Source: Stutzerimonas stutzeri (lineage in GTDB: Bacteria > Pseudomonadota > Gammaproteobacteria > Pseudomonadales > Pseudomonadaceae). Taken from it: DNA of 64,000 nucleotides. The notes beneath the pieces were generated by a model. That model was not told the origin of the DNA, did not search any database, and saw only the letters and a list, made by a program, of their open reading frames with translations. Location of the stretch: contig NZ_CP046902.1 in the NCBI RefSeq assembly GCF_009789555.1, positions 794,001 through 858,000 of the forward strand, in the 5' to 3' direction. The translations under genes were made by a program, and so were the position numbers. This document shows positions 44,038 through 52,443 of this stretch, one piece after another (within the stretch, counting starts at the first letter, position 1; each line of letters opens with the position of its first letter).

Positions 44038-44454
44038 GTTTCTACCTCGCATACCGGAATTATTCGACGCGCACGGGAGAGACGCGGCTGGCCGTATGAG
44101 CGCGGCCGCTGCATGCATCTCCAGGGTTGGGTTCGGCGAAACGGGCGGTGCTTCCGACTGCTGAAGTACGCAGCGCCGATACCGGGATAAATCAGGCGTC
44201 CTGAGATAAGGACGGGGAGAAGGGCGGCCAAGTTCCACTGGGCCGACGGCCAGCCGATGACCGACCTTTGAAGGGGGTCGTAGGGAACCTTGCCTTGTCC
44301 CGCGTCGTCCATAGCCCGCGGGCTGCGCTTGGTGTCGCGATGATCGGCTGGCGCTGCAGCGAACCCGCTTTTCCTACACCTGCGCAGGCTGCGCGGGATT
44401 ATGCGATGCGGCAGAAGGGACTCTGGAGGACTTCGCCATCAGCGAGAGGTAGCC
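44038..44454. promoter_or_regulatory. Divergent non-coding region galE / glycan cluster
   Basis: 417 bp between the starts of galE and the glycosyltransferase gene. I see no credible gene. It must carry the promoters for both directions, but no clear sigma-70 or other consensus promoter was found. Confidence 0.4.
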
Positions 44455-45639
44455 ATGAGCTGGGCCGGCCCTTATCAATACGAGATTGGAAAATCACCCG
44501 ACAAGCAGCAAACGCCGCCCGAAGTCGTTTTCGATGAGCTGGTTCCAACGCTGCTGTGTCTGTCGCATCTACGCTGGAGCTTCGTCTACCAGCGTCCACA
44601 GCACCTGATGTCCCGGTTTGCACGGGATTTCAACGTCCTGTTCTTCGAGGAACCGATTCCGACCGAAGACGCTCAGCCCTGGCTGGAAGTGCGTCCCGAG
44701 GAAAACGGCGTGCAAGTGCTGGTGCCGCGCCTACCGCATGGCTGTGAAGGCGAGACGGCGCTGCGGATTCAGCGCGATCTGCTCGACGGCTACCTGCAAA
44801 AGCTCGGCGTCAACGAGCTGATGCTCTGGTACTACACGCCAATGGCGCTGGGTTACGCCGGGCATCTGCAACCGAAGCTCACGGTGTACGACTGCATGGA
44901 CGAGCTCTCGGCATTCCGTGGCGCGCCGCCGGAGCTGGTGGAGCGTGAGCGGGAGTTGCTGCAACGAGCGGACCTGGTCTTCACCGGCGGCTATAGCATC
45001 TGGGAAGCCAAGCGTGCCTTGCACGACAATGCCCACGCCTTCCCCAGCAGCGTCGATGTGGCCCATTTCGCCGAAGCGCGGCGGACCCAGGCCGATCCGG
45101 ACGATCAGGCCGAAATCCCCACGCCACGCCTCGGTTTCTACGGGGTGATCGACGAGCGCTTCGATATCCAGCTGGTCGCGGAGATCGCGGCAAAGCGCCC
45201 TGAGTGGCAATTCGTGCTGGTCGGGCCGGTGGTCAAGATCGATCCGGCCGAGCTGCCGCGCCGCGACAATATCCATTACCTGGGCGGCAAGACCTACGAC
45301 GAGCTGCCGCGTTATCTGGCCGGTTGGGACGTGGCGATCATGCCGTTCGCAATGAACGAATCGACGCGCTTCATCAGCCCGACCAAGACCCCCGAGTACC
45401 TCGCCGGCGGTTGCCCCGTGGTGTCCACGCCCATCAGGGACGTGGTACGCACCTATGGCGACACCGAGATCGTCTACATCGCCGATACGCCCGAGGCGTT
45501 CATCGCCTCGGTGGAGCGAGCGCTTGCCGATGCCGAAGACCGTGACCGACTACTGAAGATCGCCGACGAGATTCTCGGCGACATGTCCTGGGACCATACC
45601 TGGGCGCTGATGAAGGAGAAGATGCAATGCGCGATCTAA
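44455..45639 (+). CDS. Glycosyltransferase (GT-B fold, group 1-like)
   Basis: A 394-residue protein with two Rossmann-like halves. The N-terminal half contains LSHLRWSFVYQRPQHLMSRF, a pattern of bacterial sugar transferases. The C-terminal half shows the donor-site region PEYLAGGCPVVSTPIRDV, as in GT-B enzymes. It lacks a signal peptide or membrane segments, so it acts in the cytoplasm. GAGAGGT precedes the start. Its gene overlaps that of the UDP-galactopyranose mutase by 13 bp, so a galactofuranosyl donor is a reasonable inference, not shown by sequence. Confidence 0.8.
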   Translation: MSWAGPYQYEIGKSPDKQQTPPEVVFDELVPTLLCLSHLRWSFVYQRPQHLMSRFARDFNVLFFEEPIPTEDAQPWLEVRPEENGVQVLVPRLPHGCEGETALRIQRDLLDGYLQKLGVNELMLWYYTPMALGYAGHLQPKLTVYDCMDELSAFRGAPPELVERERELLQRADLVFTGGYSIWEAKRALHDNAHAFPSSVDVAHFAEARRTQADPDDQAEIPTPRLGFYGVIDERFDIQLVAEIAAKRPEWQFVLVGPVVKIDPAELPRRDNIHYLGGKTYDELPRYLAGWDVAIMPFAMNESTRFISPTKTPEYLAGGCPVVSTPIRDVVRTYGDTEIVYIADTPEAFIASVERALADAEDRDRLLKIADEILGDMSWDHTWALMKEKMQCAI

Positions 45640-46868
45640 GCCTGCGAGACAGCCATCCCGAACACGCAGGCGGAGGCGCCAGCGCCAACCCCTCCGGCGG
45701 CCGGCGCGGCTTCGACTACCTGATCGTTGGCGCCGGATTCGCTGGCAGCGTACTGGCCGAGCGCCTCGCCGCCGGGCTGAACAAGCGCGTGCTGGTGGTC
45801 GACCGCCGCCCGCACATTGGCGGCAATGCCTACGACCACTACGACGAGGCGGGCGTGCTGATCCATCGCTACGGACCGCATATCTTCCATACCAACGCCC
45901 AGCGCATCGTCGACTACCTTTCCCGGTTTACCGAGTGGCGGCCCTACGAGCACCGCGTGCTGGCGCAGGTAGACGGCCAGCAGGTACCGATTCCGATCAA
46001 CATGACCACACTGAACGCGCTCTACGGCCTGAACATGACCACCGAAGAGGAGGCGGCGGCATTCCTCGCCAGCCGTGCCGAGCCGGTCGAACACATCCAG
46101 ACCAGCGAGGACGTGGTGATCAACGGCATCGGTCGCGAGCTGTACCAGAAGTTCTTCCGCGGCTACACCCGAAAGCAGTGGGGACTGGACCCCTCGCAAC
46201 TGGACAAGTCGGTGACCTCGCGCATCCCCACGCGAACCAATACCGATGATCGCTACTTCACCGATACCTTCCAGCAGATGCCCAAATACGGCTACACCAA
46301 GATGTTCGAGAAAATGCTGGCGCACCCGAACATCAAGGTCATGCTCAACACCGATTACCGCGAGATCCGCGACGAAGTGCAGCATGATCATCTGATCTTC
46401 TGCGGGCCGATCGACGAGTATTTCGATTACCGCTTTGGCAAGTTGCCCTATCGTTCGTTGAAGTTCGAGCACAAGCAGCTCGATCAGGCGCAGTTCCAGG
46501 CGGTCGGAACGGTCAACTACCCGAGCGAGGACGTGCCCTACACACGTATCAGTGAGTACAAGCACCTGACCGGCCAGGTTCACCCGAAGACCAGCATCAC
46601 CTACGAGTATCCCTCGGCCGAAGGCGACCCCTACTACCCGATTCCCCGCCCCGAGAACGCCGAGCTGTACAAGCGCTACCAGAAACTGGCCGACGAGACG
46701 CCCGGCGTCACCTTCGTCGGCCGCCTCGGCACGTACAAGTACTACAACATGGATCAGGTGGTCGGGCAGGCGTTGGCCCTGTACAAGCGTATCGAGGAAG
46801 CCGAACTCGGCACCGAGCCCGGCGAGGGCGCCGAACACAGTCAATCGCTGGCCGAACAAGCACCCTGA
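45627..46868 (+). CDS. glf: UDP-galactopyranose mutase Glf
   Basis: A 413-residue flavoenzyme. The FAD-binding motif GAGFAGS is at residues 35-41, RRPHIGGNAYDH lies near 69-80, and the active-site blocks RYGPHIFHTN and TRKQWGLDP follow. It converts UDP-galactopyranose to UDP-galactofuranose. About 28 residues precede the usual N terminus. AAGGAGAAG about 8 nt before the ATG supports this start even though it lies inside the upstream gene. It forms a coupled unit with the glycosyltransferase gene. Confidence 0.92.
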   Translation: MRDLSLRDSHPEHAGGGASANPSGGRRGFDYLIVGAGFAGSVLAERLAAGLNKRVLVVDRRPHIGGNAYDHYDEAGVLIHRYGPHIFHTNAQRIVDYLSRFTEWRPYEHRVLAQVDGQQVPIPINMTTLNALYGLNMTTEEEAAAFLASRAEPVEHIQTSEDVVINGIGRELYQKFFRGYTRKQWGLDPSQLDKSVTSRIPTRTNTDDRYFTDTFQQMPKYGYTKMFEKMLAHPNIKVMLNTDYREIRDEVQHDHLIFCGPIDEYFDYRFGKLPYRSLKFEHKQLDQAQFQAVGTVNYPSEDVPYTRISEYKHLTGQVHPKTSITYEYPSAEGDPYYPIPRPENAELYKRYQKLADETPGVTFVGRLGTYKYYNMDQVVGQALALYKRIEEAELGTEPGEGAEHSQSLAEQAP

Positions 46869-46881
46869 GACGAGGCCGAAG

Positions 46882-48036
46882 ATGCACCAGCCGACGCTGT
46901 TCAAGAGTTTTTTCATGGGTGGTTTCGAGTGCTCGAATCATCGCCGCAGCGACGGTCGACGGCTCGACCTGATTGCAGCCACCGGCCATGACCGCTGGGC
47001 CGCGCACGATTACGCCGTGCTGCACCGCCATGGCTTGCACAGCGTGCGCGATGGACTGCGCTGGCACTTGATCGAGCGCTCGCCACGCCAGTACGACTGG
47101 TCGAGCTTTCTGCCGATGCTGCAGGCCGCGCAGCGTCAGGGAACGCAGGCGATCTGGGACCTGTGCCACTACGGCTGGCCGGACGATCTGGACATCTGGC
47201 GACCGCAGTTCGTCGAGCGCTTTGCCCGTTATGCCGCGGCGGCGGCGCAATTGGTCAAGGATGAGACCGATACGGTGCCGTTCTACGCGCCCCTGAACGA
47301 AATCTCGTTCTGGGCCTGGGCAGGCGGTGACGAGGCCTACTTCAACCCGATGGCCCGTGGCCGTGGGTCCGAACTCAAGCACCAGTTGGTCCGCGCGACG
47401 ATCGCAGCGATGCAGGCGATCCGGGATGTCGAGCCGCGGGCACGCTTCGTCCAGGTCGATCCGGCCATCCATGTGGTCGCGCCCAATGACAGGCCGGGGC
47501 CGCAGCGCGATGCCGAACGCTTCCGACAATCCCAGTTCGAGGCCTGGGACATGTTGTGCGGCGAGGCCTGGCCCGGCCTGGGTGGCGCGCCTGAATACCT
47601 CGATGTGCTGGGCGTGAATTATTACTCGGACAACCAGTGGTACCACGGCGATGGCCGTACGATCGAACGCGACAACCCCGACTATCGCCCATTCAAGGGC
47701 ATCCTCACGGAAATCTGGCAGCGCTACAAACGACCGCTGCTGATTGCCGAAACCGGTGCCGAGGGCGACGTGCGCGGCGATTGGCTGCGCTATGTCAGCG
47801 AGCAGGCCGGCCTGGCCATGCAGCGCGGCGTCCCGGTCGAAGGCATCTGCCTGTACCCGGTGCTGGACTACCCTGGCTGGACCGACGACCGCCACTGCCC
47901 GGTCGGGTTGCTGGGTTTCCCGGACGAAAACGGCAACCGCCGCGTGCATGAGGGCCTCGCCGACGAGCTGCGTCTTCAGCAACTGAGGTTCAATCAGTTC
48001 AACAGCCGCTTGCCACTCGCCGAAGCCCTGTCATGA
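46882..48036 (+). CDS. Clan GH-A (GH1-like) glycoside hydrolase or transglycosidase
   Basis: A 384-residue (beta/alpha)8 glycosidase. The probable acid/base is E140 in APLNEISFW and the nucleophile E290 in LIAETGAEG, the paired glutamates of clan GH-A. No signal peptide is present, so it is cytoplasmic. That is odd for a nutrient-scavenging glycosidase and suggests a role in making or editing the glycan of this cluster. It lies 13 bp after glf and overlaps the ABC exporter gene by 4 bp. The substrate is unknown. Confidence 0.75.
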   Translation: MHQPTLFKSFFMGGFECSNHRRSDGRRLDLIAATGHDRWAAHDYAVLHRHGLHSVRDGLRWHLIERSPRQYDWSSFLPMLQAAQRQGTQAIWDLCHYGWPDDLDIWRPQFVERFARYAAAAAQLVKDETDTVPFYAPLNEISFWAWAGGDEAYFNPMARGRGSELKHQLVRATIAAMQAIRDVEPRARFVQVDPAIHVVAPNDRPGPQRDAERFRQSQFEAWDMLCGEAWPGLGGAPEYLDVLGVNYYSDNQWYHGDGRTIERDNPDYRPFKGILTEIWQRYKRPLLIAETGAEGDVRGDWLRYVSEQAGLAMQRGVPVEGICLYPVLDYPGWTDDRHCPVGLLGFPDENGNRRVHEGLADELRLQQLRFNQFNSRLPLAEALS

Positions 48037-49838
48037 ACGCCCCCGCCCAGGCTCCCAAGGCGAAACCGCAGGCGGCGCCGCTACCGAGCCGGCCGGTCGC
48101 GTTCCTCTGGCACTACATTTGTGCCCGGCCCTGGCATTTCGGCGGCCTGCTGGCCCTGATCATCGGTGCCTCCAGTTGTGCCGTGGCGGTGCAGTACGGC
48201 ATGAAACTGCTGGTCGACTCCATGGCCCAGGGAGGCTCGGATCGCAGCGCCGCCAACGTCTGGTTCCCGCTGGGGCTGTTCATCAGCCTGATCGTCCTCG
48301 AAAACGTGTTCTGGCGACTGGGTGGCTGGCTCGGCTGTCGCACCGTGGTGGCCAGCGTGGTGGATTTGCGTGTCGACCTGTTCAAACATCTGACCGGCCA
48401 TCCGATGCGCTATTTCACCGAGCATTTTGCCGGTTCGCTGGGCAATCGGATTTCCGCGGTAGGGACCGCGGCGGGCGCGATCTATGGCGGTCTGGCGTGG
48501 AAAATCGTACCGCCCATCGTCGATTTCCTGGGCGCGGTGGTGGTGTTGCTCACCGTCGATGTACGCATGGCCGTGGCGCTGATTCTCTTCGTCGCCATCG
48601 TCGCCGCACTGATCACCGGCTTTGGCATCCGTGGCCGTGCCAAGCACCAGCGTTTTGCCGCCCAGTCGGCCCGCGTCGGCGGCGAACTGGTCGATGCGGT
48701 ATCCAACGTCTGGACCATCAAGGCGTTCTCGGCCCGCGACCGCGAGGCTGAACGGCTGGCCCAGGAGATCGGTTACGAAGCGCGTGCCCAGCGACGCAGC
48801 TGGATGTATCTGGAAAAAGCGCGGGTCATGCACGACGTCTGCCTCTCGGTGATGGCCGGCGGCATGCTGATCTGGGCAATCAACCTGTGGATCGCCGGTT
48901 CGGTGACCGCGGGCGACGTGGTGCTGGTCAGCGCGCTGACGTTCCGTATCCTGCATGGCTCGCGCGACCTCGCGCTGGCGCTGGTGGATGCGACGCAGCA
49001 GATCGGGGCGATCGACGATACCTTGCGCATCATCGTCCAGCCGCATGGTCTGGAAGACAGCGATGCGCAGCTGTTACTCGCCGAGGGCGATATCACCTTC
49101 AATGACGTCAGCTTCAGCTACGCCGACCGTCGCACCGTGTTCCACCACCTGGAGCTGCACATTCCCGCCGGACAGAAGGTCGGGCTGGTGGGCTCGTCCG
49201 GCGCGGGCAAGTCGACGCTGATCAACCTGATCCAGCGGCTCGATGACGTCCAGGAAGGGCGCATCCTGATCGATGGTCAGGACATCCGCAGCGTCAGCCA
49301 GGACAGCCTGCGCGAGAAGATCGCAGTGGTCCCGCAGGAAACCGCGCTGTTCAATCGCAGCATCCGCGAGAACATCCGCTACGGTCGTCCCAGCGCGACC
49401 GACGAAGAGGTCGTCGAGGCGGCGCGCAGCGCGTTTTGCGACGGCTTCATTCGTGAGCTGCCGCAGGGATACGACACCCTGGTCGGCGAGCGTGGCGTGA
49501 TGCTCTCCGGCGGCCAGCGCCAGCGCCTCGGTATCGCCCGTGCGTTCCTCAAGAACGCGCCGATCCTGATCCTCGACGAGGCGACGTCGGCGCTCGATAC
49601 CCAGTCCGAAGCCGAAATCCAGGTCGCGCTCAACGATCTGGTGCACAACCGCACCGTGGTCGCCGTCGCGCATCGGCTATCGACCCTGTCGAGTTTCGAC
49701 CGGATTCTCGTGTTGCGCGACGGTCGCATCGTCGAGGATGGCCCGCCGCATGAGTTGCGCAGCCGTGGCGGGGAGTTCGACGCGCTGTGGCGCATGCAGG
49801 CCGAAGGCTTCAAGCAGCGGCCCGACCCGGTCGCATGA
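48033..49838 (+). CDS. ABC exporter with fused membrane and ATPase domains (MsbA-like)
   Basis: A 601-residue half-transporter with six membrane segments (about residues 25-315) and a C-terminal ATPase. Walker A is GSSGAGKST, the signature LSGGQRQR and Walker B ILILDEATSALD. It probably acts as a homodimer moving a lipid-linked sugar or glycolipid out of the cytoplasmic leaflet. The 4-bp overlap with the GH gene and the galactofuranose context point to a glycoconjugate. It could also be a drug or peptide exporter. Confidence 0.85.
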   Translation: MNAPAQAPKAKPQAAPLPSRPVAFLWHYICARPWHFGGLLALIIGASSCAVAVQYGMKLLVDSMAQGGSDRSAANVWFPLGLFISLIVLENVFWRLGGWLGCRTVVASVVDLRVDLFKHLTGHPMRYFTEHFAGSLGNRISAVGTAAGAIYGGLAWKIVPPIVDFLGAVVVLLTVDVRMAVALILFVAIVAALITGFGIRGRAKHQRFAAQSARVGGELVDAVSNVWTIKAFSARDREAERLAQEIGYEARAQRRSWMYLEKARVMHDVCLSVMAGGMLIWAINLWIAGSVTAGDVVLVSALTFRILHGSRDLALALVDATQQIGAIDDTLRIIVQPHGLEDSDAQLLLAEGDITFNDVSFSYADRRTVFHHLELHIPAGQKVGLVGSSGAGKSTLINLIQRLDDVQEGRILIDGQDIRSVSQDSLREKIAVVPQETALFNRSIRENIRYGRPSATDEEVVEAARSAFCDGFIRELPQGYDTLVGERGVMLSGGQRQRLGIARAFLKNAPILILDEATSALDTQSEAEIQVALNDLVHNRTVVAVAHRLSTLSSFDRILVLRDGRIVEDGPPHELRSRGGEFDALWRMQAEGFKQRPDPVA

Positions 49839-50050
49839 AGCGCGTGGCGGTGACGTCGCGCAGCCTGCGTTCGCTGGGCTACGAGCCGGACCAGCAGGCG
49901 CTGGAGGTGGAGTTCCACAACGGCTCGGTCTACCGCTACGAACAGGTGCCGGCGTCGGTGGTGCAGGCGCTGCTGGCGGCCGACTCCCTGGGTCGCTATT
50001 TCAACCAGGTCTTCAAGGCCTGCGACTTTCCGTATCGACGGATCGAATAA
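49835..50050 (+). CDS. KTSC domain protein
   Basis: A 71-residue KTSC-domain protein: VTSRSLRSLGYEPDQQALEVEF followed by the Y-x-Y-x-x-V-P pattern (YRYEQVPASVV) and GRYFNQVFK. KTSC domains are found alone or attached to tRNA synthetases and are of uncertain function, possibly nucleic-acid-related. Its ATG overlaps the exporter stop (ATGA), so it is translated with the glycan genes. Confidence 0.82.
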   Translation: MKRVAVTSRSLRSLGYEPDQQALEVEFHNGSVYRYEQVPASVVQALLAADSLGRYFNQVFKACDFPYRRIE

Positions 50051-50150
50051 ACCGTTGCGCTGAACTTCCATGCGCCTGCGCGGGCCTCAGATAGACAGGA
50101 CGCGTCATCACCGAGCGGAGGCTCCTCAGATCGCAAAGGGGAATTTATCT

Positions 50151-50366
50151 ATGTCGGATCATCACACCTACAAGAAGATCGAGATCGTTGGCTCTTCGCG
50201 CACCAGCGTCGACGAGGCGATTCAGAACGGCGTGGCGGAGGCCTGCAAAACGCTTCGGAACGTCGAGTGGTTCGAGGTCGGCGAAATACGCGGTCACGTC
50301 GAGAATGGCCAGATCGGGCATTTCCAGGTCACCATGAAGGTCGGTTTCCGTCTCGCCGACAGCTGA
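50151..50366 (+). CDS. Dodecin (flavin-binding dodecameric protein)
   Basis: A 71-residue dodecin: YKKIEIVGSSRTSVDEAIQN, then VEWFEVGEIRGHVENG, whose tryptophan stacks on bound flavin. Dodecins form hollow dodecamers that store or buffer FMN/FAD and protect from photoreduction. The ribosome site is AAAGGGGA. It lies 100 bp after the KTSC gene, so it probably has its own promoter. Confidence 0.93.
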   Translation: MSDHHTYKKIEIVGSSRTSVDEAIQNGVAEACKTLRNVEWFEVGEIRGHVENGQIGHFQVTMKVGFRLADS

Positions 50367-50430
50367 CCGCTCCCAGGCCACCGGCAGCGATGGCGGATCG
50401 ACTGCCCGGTGCTCGCGCGCGGCGGGCTCG

Positions 50431-51792
50431 TCAGGCGCTGCTGGGGTGTTGATCGCGGCTGCGCTCATAACGGCGTAGCAGCGGTTGCGTGCTGAGGCCG
50501 TGGACCAGAATGCTCAGGGCCACCACTGGGATGACCAGTTGAATGACGTGCTCCGCCTCGTCCGGCAGCAGACCGTGGGTCACCGCGTAGCTCAGGTAAT
50601 AGAGGCTGCCGATACCGCGGATGCCGAACCACCCGACGGTCAGGCACTGGATGCGATCCAGGTAGCGGCGCGGCATCAGCAGCCACACGCTCAACGGTCG
50701 GATCACCAGAAACAGCGCAAGCGCCAGCGGTACCGCGCGCCAATCCCAGTGCACCGATACCAGCACGCCAAGCATGGTCACCAGCAACACCTCCAGGCTG
50801 CGCTCCATTTGCCCGCCGAAGGTCAGGATGTCGCCCATCATCACTCCTGCGGCCACCTTGGGCTCGGCGATGCGGTCGTTTGCCAGCGGCAGCTCACGGG
50901 GCGAGAACCCACCCTCGGTCAGATGCGGGACGGCGTGCGCGATCAATTCTTCCGAGGGCGTTTCGGATTTCTTCGCCACCGAGACTTCTGCACGCCGCAG
51001 GCCAAGCCCGGCGGCGAACACGGCGAGAAACCCCCAGGCGCCGATCAGCTCGGCACCGACATAGGCGAGGGCGATCAGCGCCAACGCCAGCGAATCGTTC
51101 GGCGACATCGAGGTGTCGGCATCGCGGGTGCGCAAGTAGATCGCCAGCTTGCCGATCAGCTTGCCGAGCATGTAGCCAAACAGCAGACCCGCCGGTACCG
51201 CCCAGACCAGCCGGTGCAACGCCCACTCACTGACCCAGCCCAGCGCCAGGGTTTGTTGCTCGATCAGCAGCAGACCGAACACCACGAAGGGAAACGCCGT
51301 GCCGTCGTTGAAACCGGCCTCGCCCGACAGGCCATAGCGGACATGGTCGCTGTCGCGTGCATTGTTGACCTGCACCAGACTGGCCAGCACCGGATCGGTC
51401 GGCGCCAGGATCGCACCGATCAACACCGCGATGCCCCAGCCAAGGCCCAGCAGGTAATGGCAGAACACAGCGACGCCGGCGATGCAGGCGAGCATCACCG
51501 GGCCGGCGAGGATGTACGTACTTCGCCAGGCGGGATGGCGTAGCGGCATGCGCAACTGCAACCCACTGACGAACAGCGAGATCAGTACCACCACTTCCGT
51601 CAGGTGCTCCATCCAGCCGGCGATGAGCAGAAAATCCATTTCCCACAGGCCCACTCCGAGCTGCCCGATGAGCAGCCCGAAACCGAGATAGATCAACGAG
51701 GTGGTGACTGGCAGCCAGCGCAGATAGGCCGATGCCAGCGCCAGGATTAGCAGGAGAATGCCGAGCACCGCCATCCATTCGAGAAAATTCAT
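50431..51792 (-). CDS. CPA1-family cation:proton antiporter
   Basis: A 453-residue membrane protein with about 12 segments. The conserved GAILAPTDPVLASLVQV region and the ion-binding ND motif in GEAGFNDGTAFPFV are characteristic of CPA1 Na+(K+)/H+ exchangers (NhaP type). It sits in the inner membrane and handles Na+ or K+ in exchange for H+, relevant to osmotic or pH stress. It ends convergent with the dodecin gene; upstream lies the repeat-rich region. Confidence 0.88.
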   Translation of the reverse strand: MNFLEWMAVLGILLLILALASAYLRWLPVTTSLIYLGFGLLIGQLGVGLWEMDFLLIAGWMEHLTEVVVLISLFVSGLQLRMPLRHPAWRSTYILAGPVMLACIAGVAVFCHYLLGLGWGIAVLIGAILAPTDPVLASLVQVNNARDSDHVRYGLSGEAGFNDGTAFPFVVFGLLLIEQQTLALGWVSEWALHRLVWAVPAGLLFGYMLGKLIGKLAIYLRTRDADTSMSPNDSLALALIALAYVGAELIGAWGFLAVFAAGLGLRRAEVSVAKKSETPSEELIAHAVPHLTEGGFSPRELPLANDRIAEPKVAAGVMMGDILTFGGQMERSLEVLLVTMLGVLVSVHWDWRAVPLALALFLVIRPLSVWLLMPRRYLDRIQCLTVGWFGIRGIGSLYYLSYAVTHGLLPDEAEHVIQLVIPVVALSILVHGLSTQPLLRRYERSRDQHPSSA

Positions 51793-52190
51793 TCAGTCTT
51801 CCGCAACCGAGCGTGACGCGCCGAAGTGCGCATGGATGGTGGTTCGATCGGAAGGATTCGATGGGGTTCAGCTGCGTTCGTCGAACAGGATTCCTTGCGA
51901 ATCCATACAAACGGCCCGCCCCGGGGCGGAGCTTTTGCTTTGGCTTTGGCTTTGCCTTTGCTGTGCTGTGCTGTGCCTTTGCTGGGCTTTTGCTTTTTGT
52001 GGGAGGCCCGCCCCGGGGCGAAGCTTCTGCTTTGGCTTTGCTTTGGGGGAACCCCGGACTCGGTGCCCAGCAAGCCAGCAGGCCTGCGGCCTGCATTCGC
52101 CGCAGGGCGCGCCTCCCACGCAAGCGGTGCGTGTGGGGCGCAGCGGCGGTGCTGACTCGCCTTTACCCCCACGCTTTGCGGCTAGGCTTT

Positions 52191-52305
52191 GCTTCTGATG
52201 CTTCTGATGCTTCTGATGCTTCTGATGCTTCTGATGCTTCTGATGCTTCTGATGCTTCTGATGCTTCTGATGCTTCTGATGCTTCTGATGCTTCTGATGC
52301 TTCTG
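52191..52305. repeat. 9-bp tandem repeat (GCTTCTGAT), 12 copies plus 7 bp
   Basis: GCTTCTGAT is repeated perfectly and without interruption from 52191 to 52298 (12 units), ending in a partial unit GCTTCTG. The unit length is a multiple of three, so it would keep any reading frame open (Leu-Leu-Met on the plus strand), but there is no start signal. A minisatellite probably prone to slippage. Confidence 0.96.
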
Positions 52306-52334
52306 GCTTTGCTTTTAGATCCTGGCTTTACTTC

Positions 52335-52383
52335 TGCTTTCTGCTTTCTGCTTTCTGCTTTCTGCTTTCTGCTTTCTGCTTTG
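52335..52383. repeat. 7-bp tandem repeat (TGCTTTC), 6 copies plus partial
   Basis: Six exact TGCTTTC units run from 52335 to 52376 and continue into TGCTTTG (52377-52383). A REP-like element follows at once (52388-52417). Located 30 bp from the 9-bp array, it appears to be a second, independent expansion of a CTTT-rich motif. Confidence 0.95.
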
Positions 52384-52443
52384 CTTTTGTGGGAGGCCCG
52401 CCCTCGGGGCGAAGCTTGGGTTAGCAACGCCCTTTGGTCGGAC

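Larger units (their letters stand above)
51793..52443. other. Repeat-rich non-coding region between antiporter and LLM oxidoreductase genes
   Basis: 651 bp without a gene. It mixes at least four REP-like elements (about 51913-51932, 51998-52026, 52093-52119, 52388-52417), a T/G-rich stretch with irregular CTTTGG, TTTGCT and GCTGT repeats (51931-52000), and two perfect tandem arrays described separately. The REP consensus (GTGGGAGGCCCGCCCCGG) is the same as in the doeC-doeD array. Open frames here are low-complexity artefacts. Confidence 0.85.

Noticed and set aside
45636..47982. Long minus-strand frames opposite glf and the GH gene
   Set aside because: They mirror conserved coding sequence with clear active-site motifs on the plus strand; no ribosome site or family pattern.
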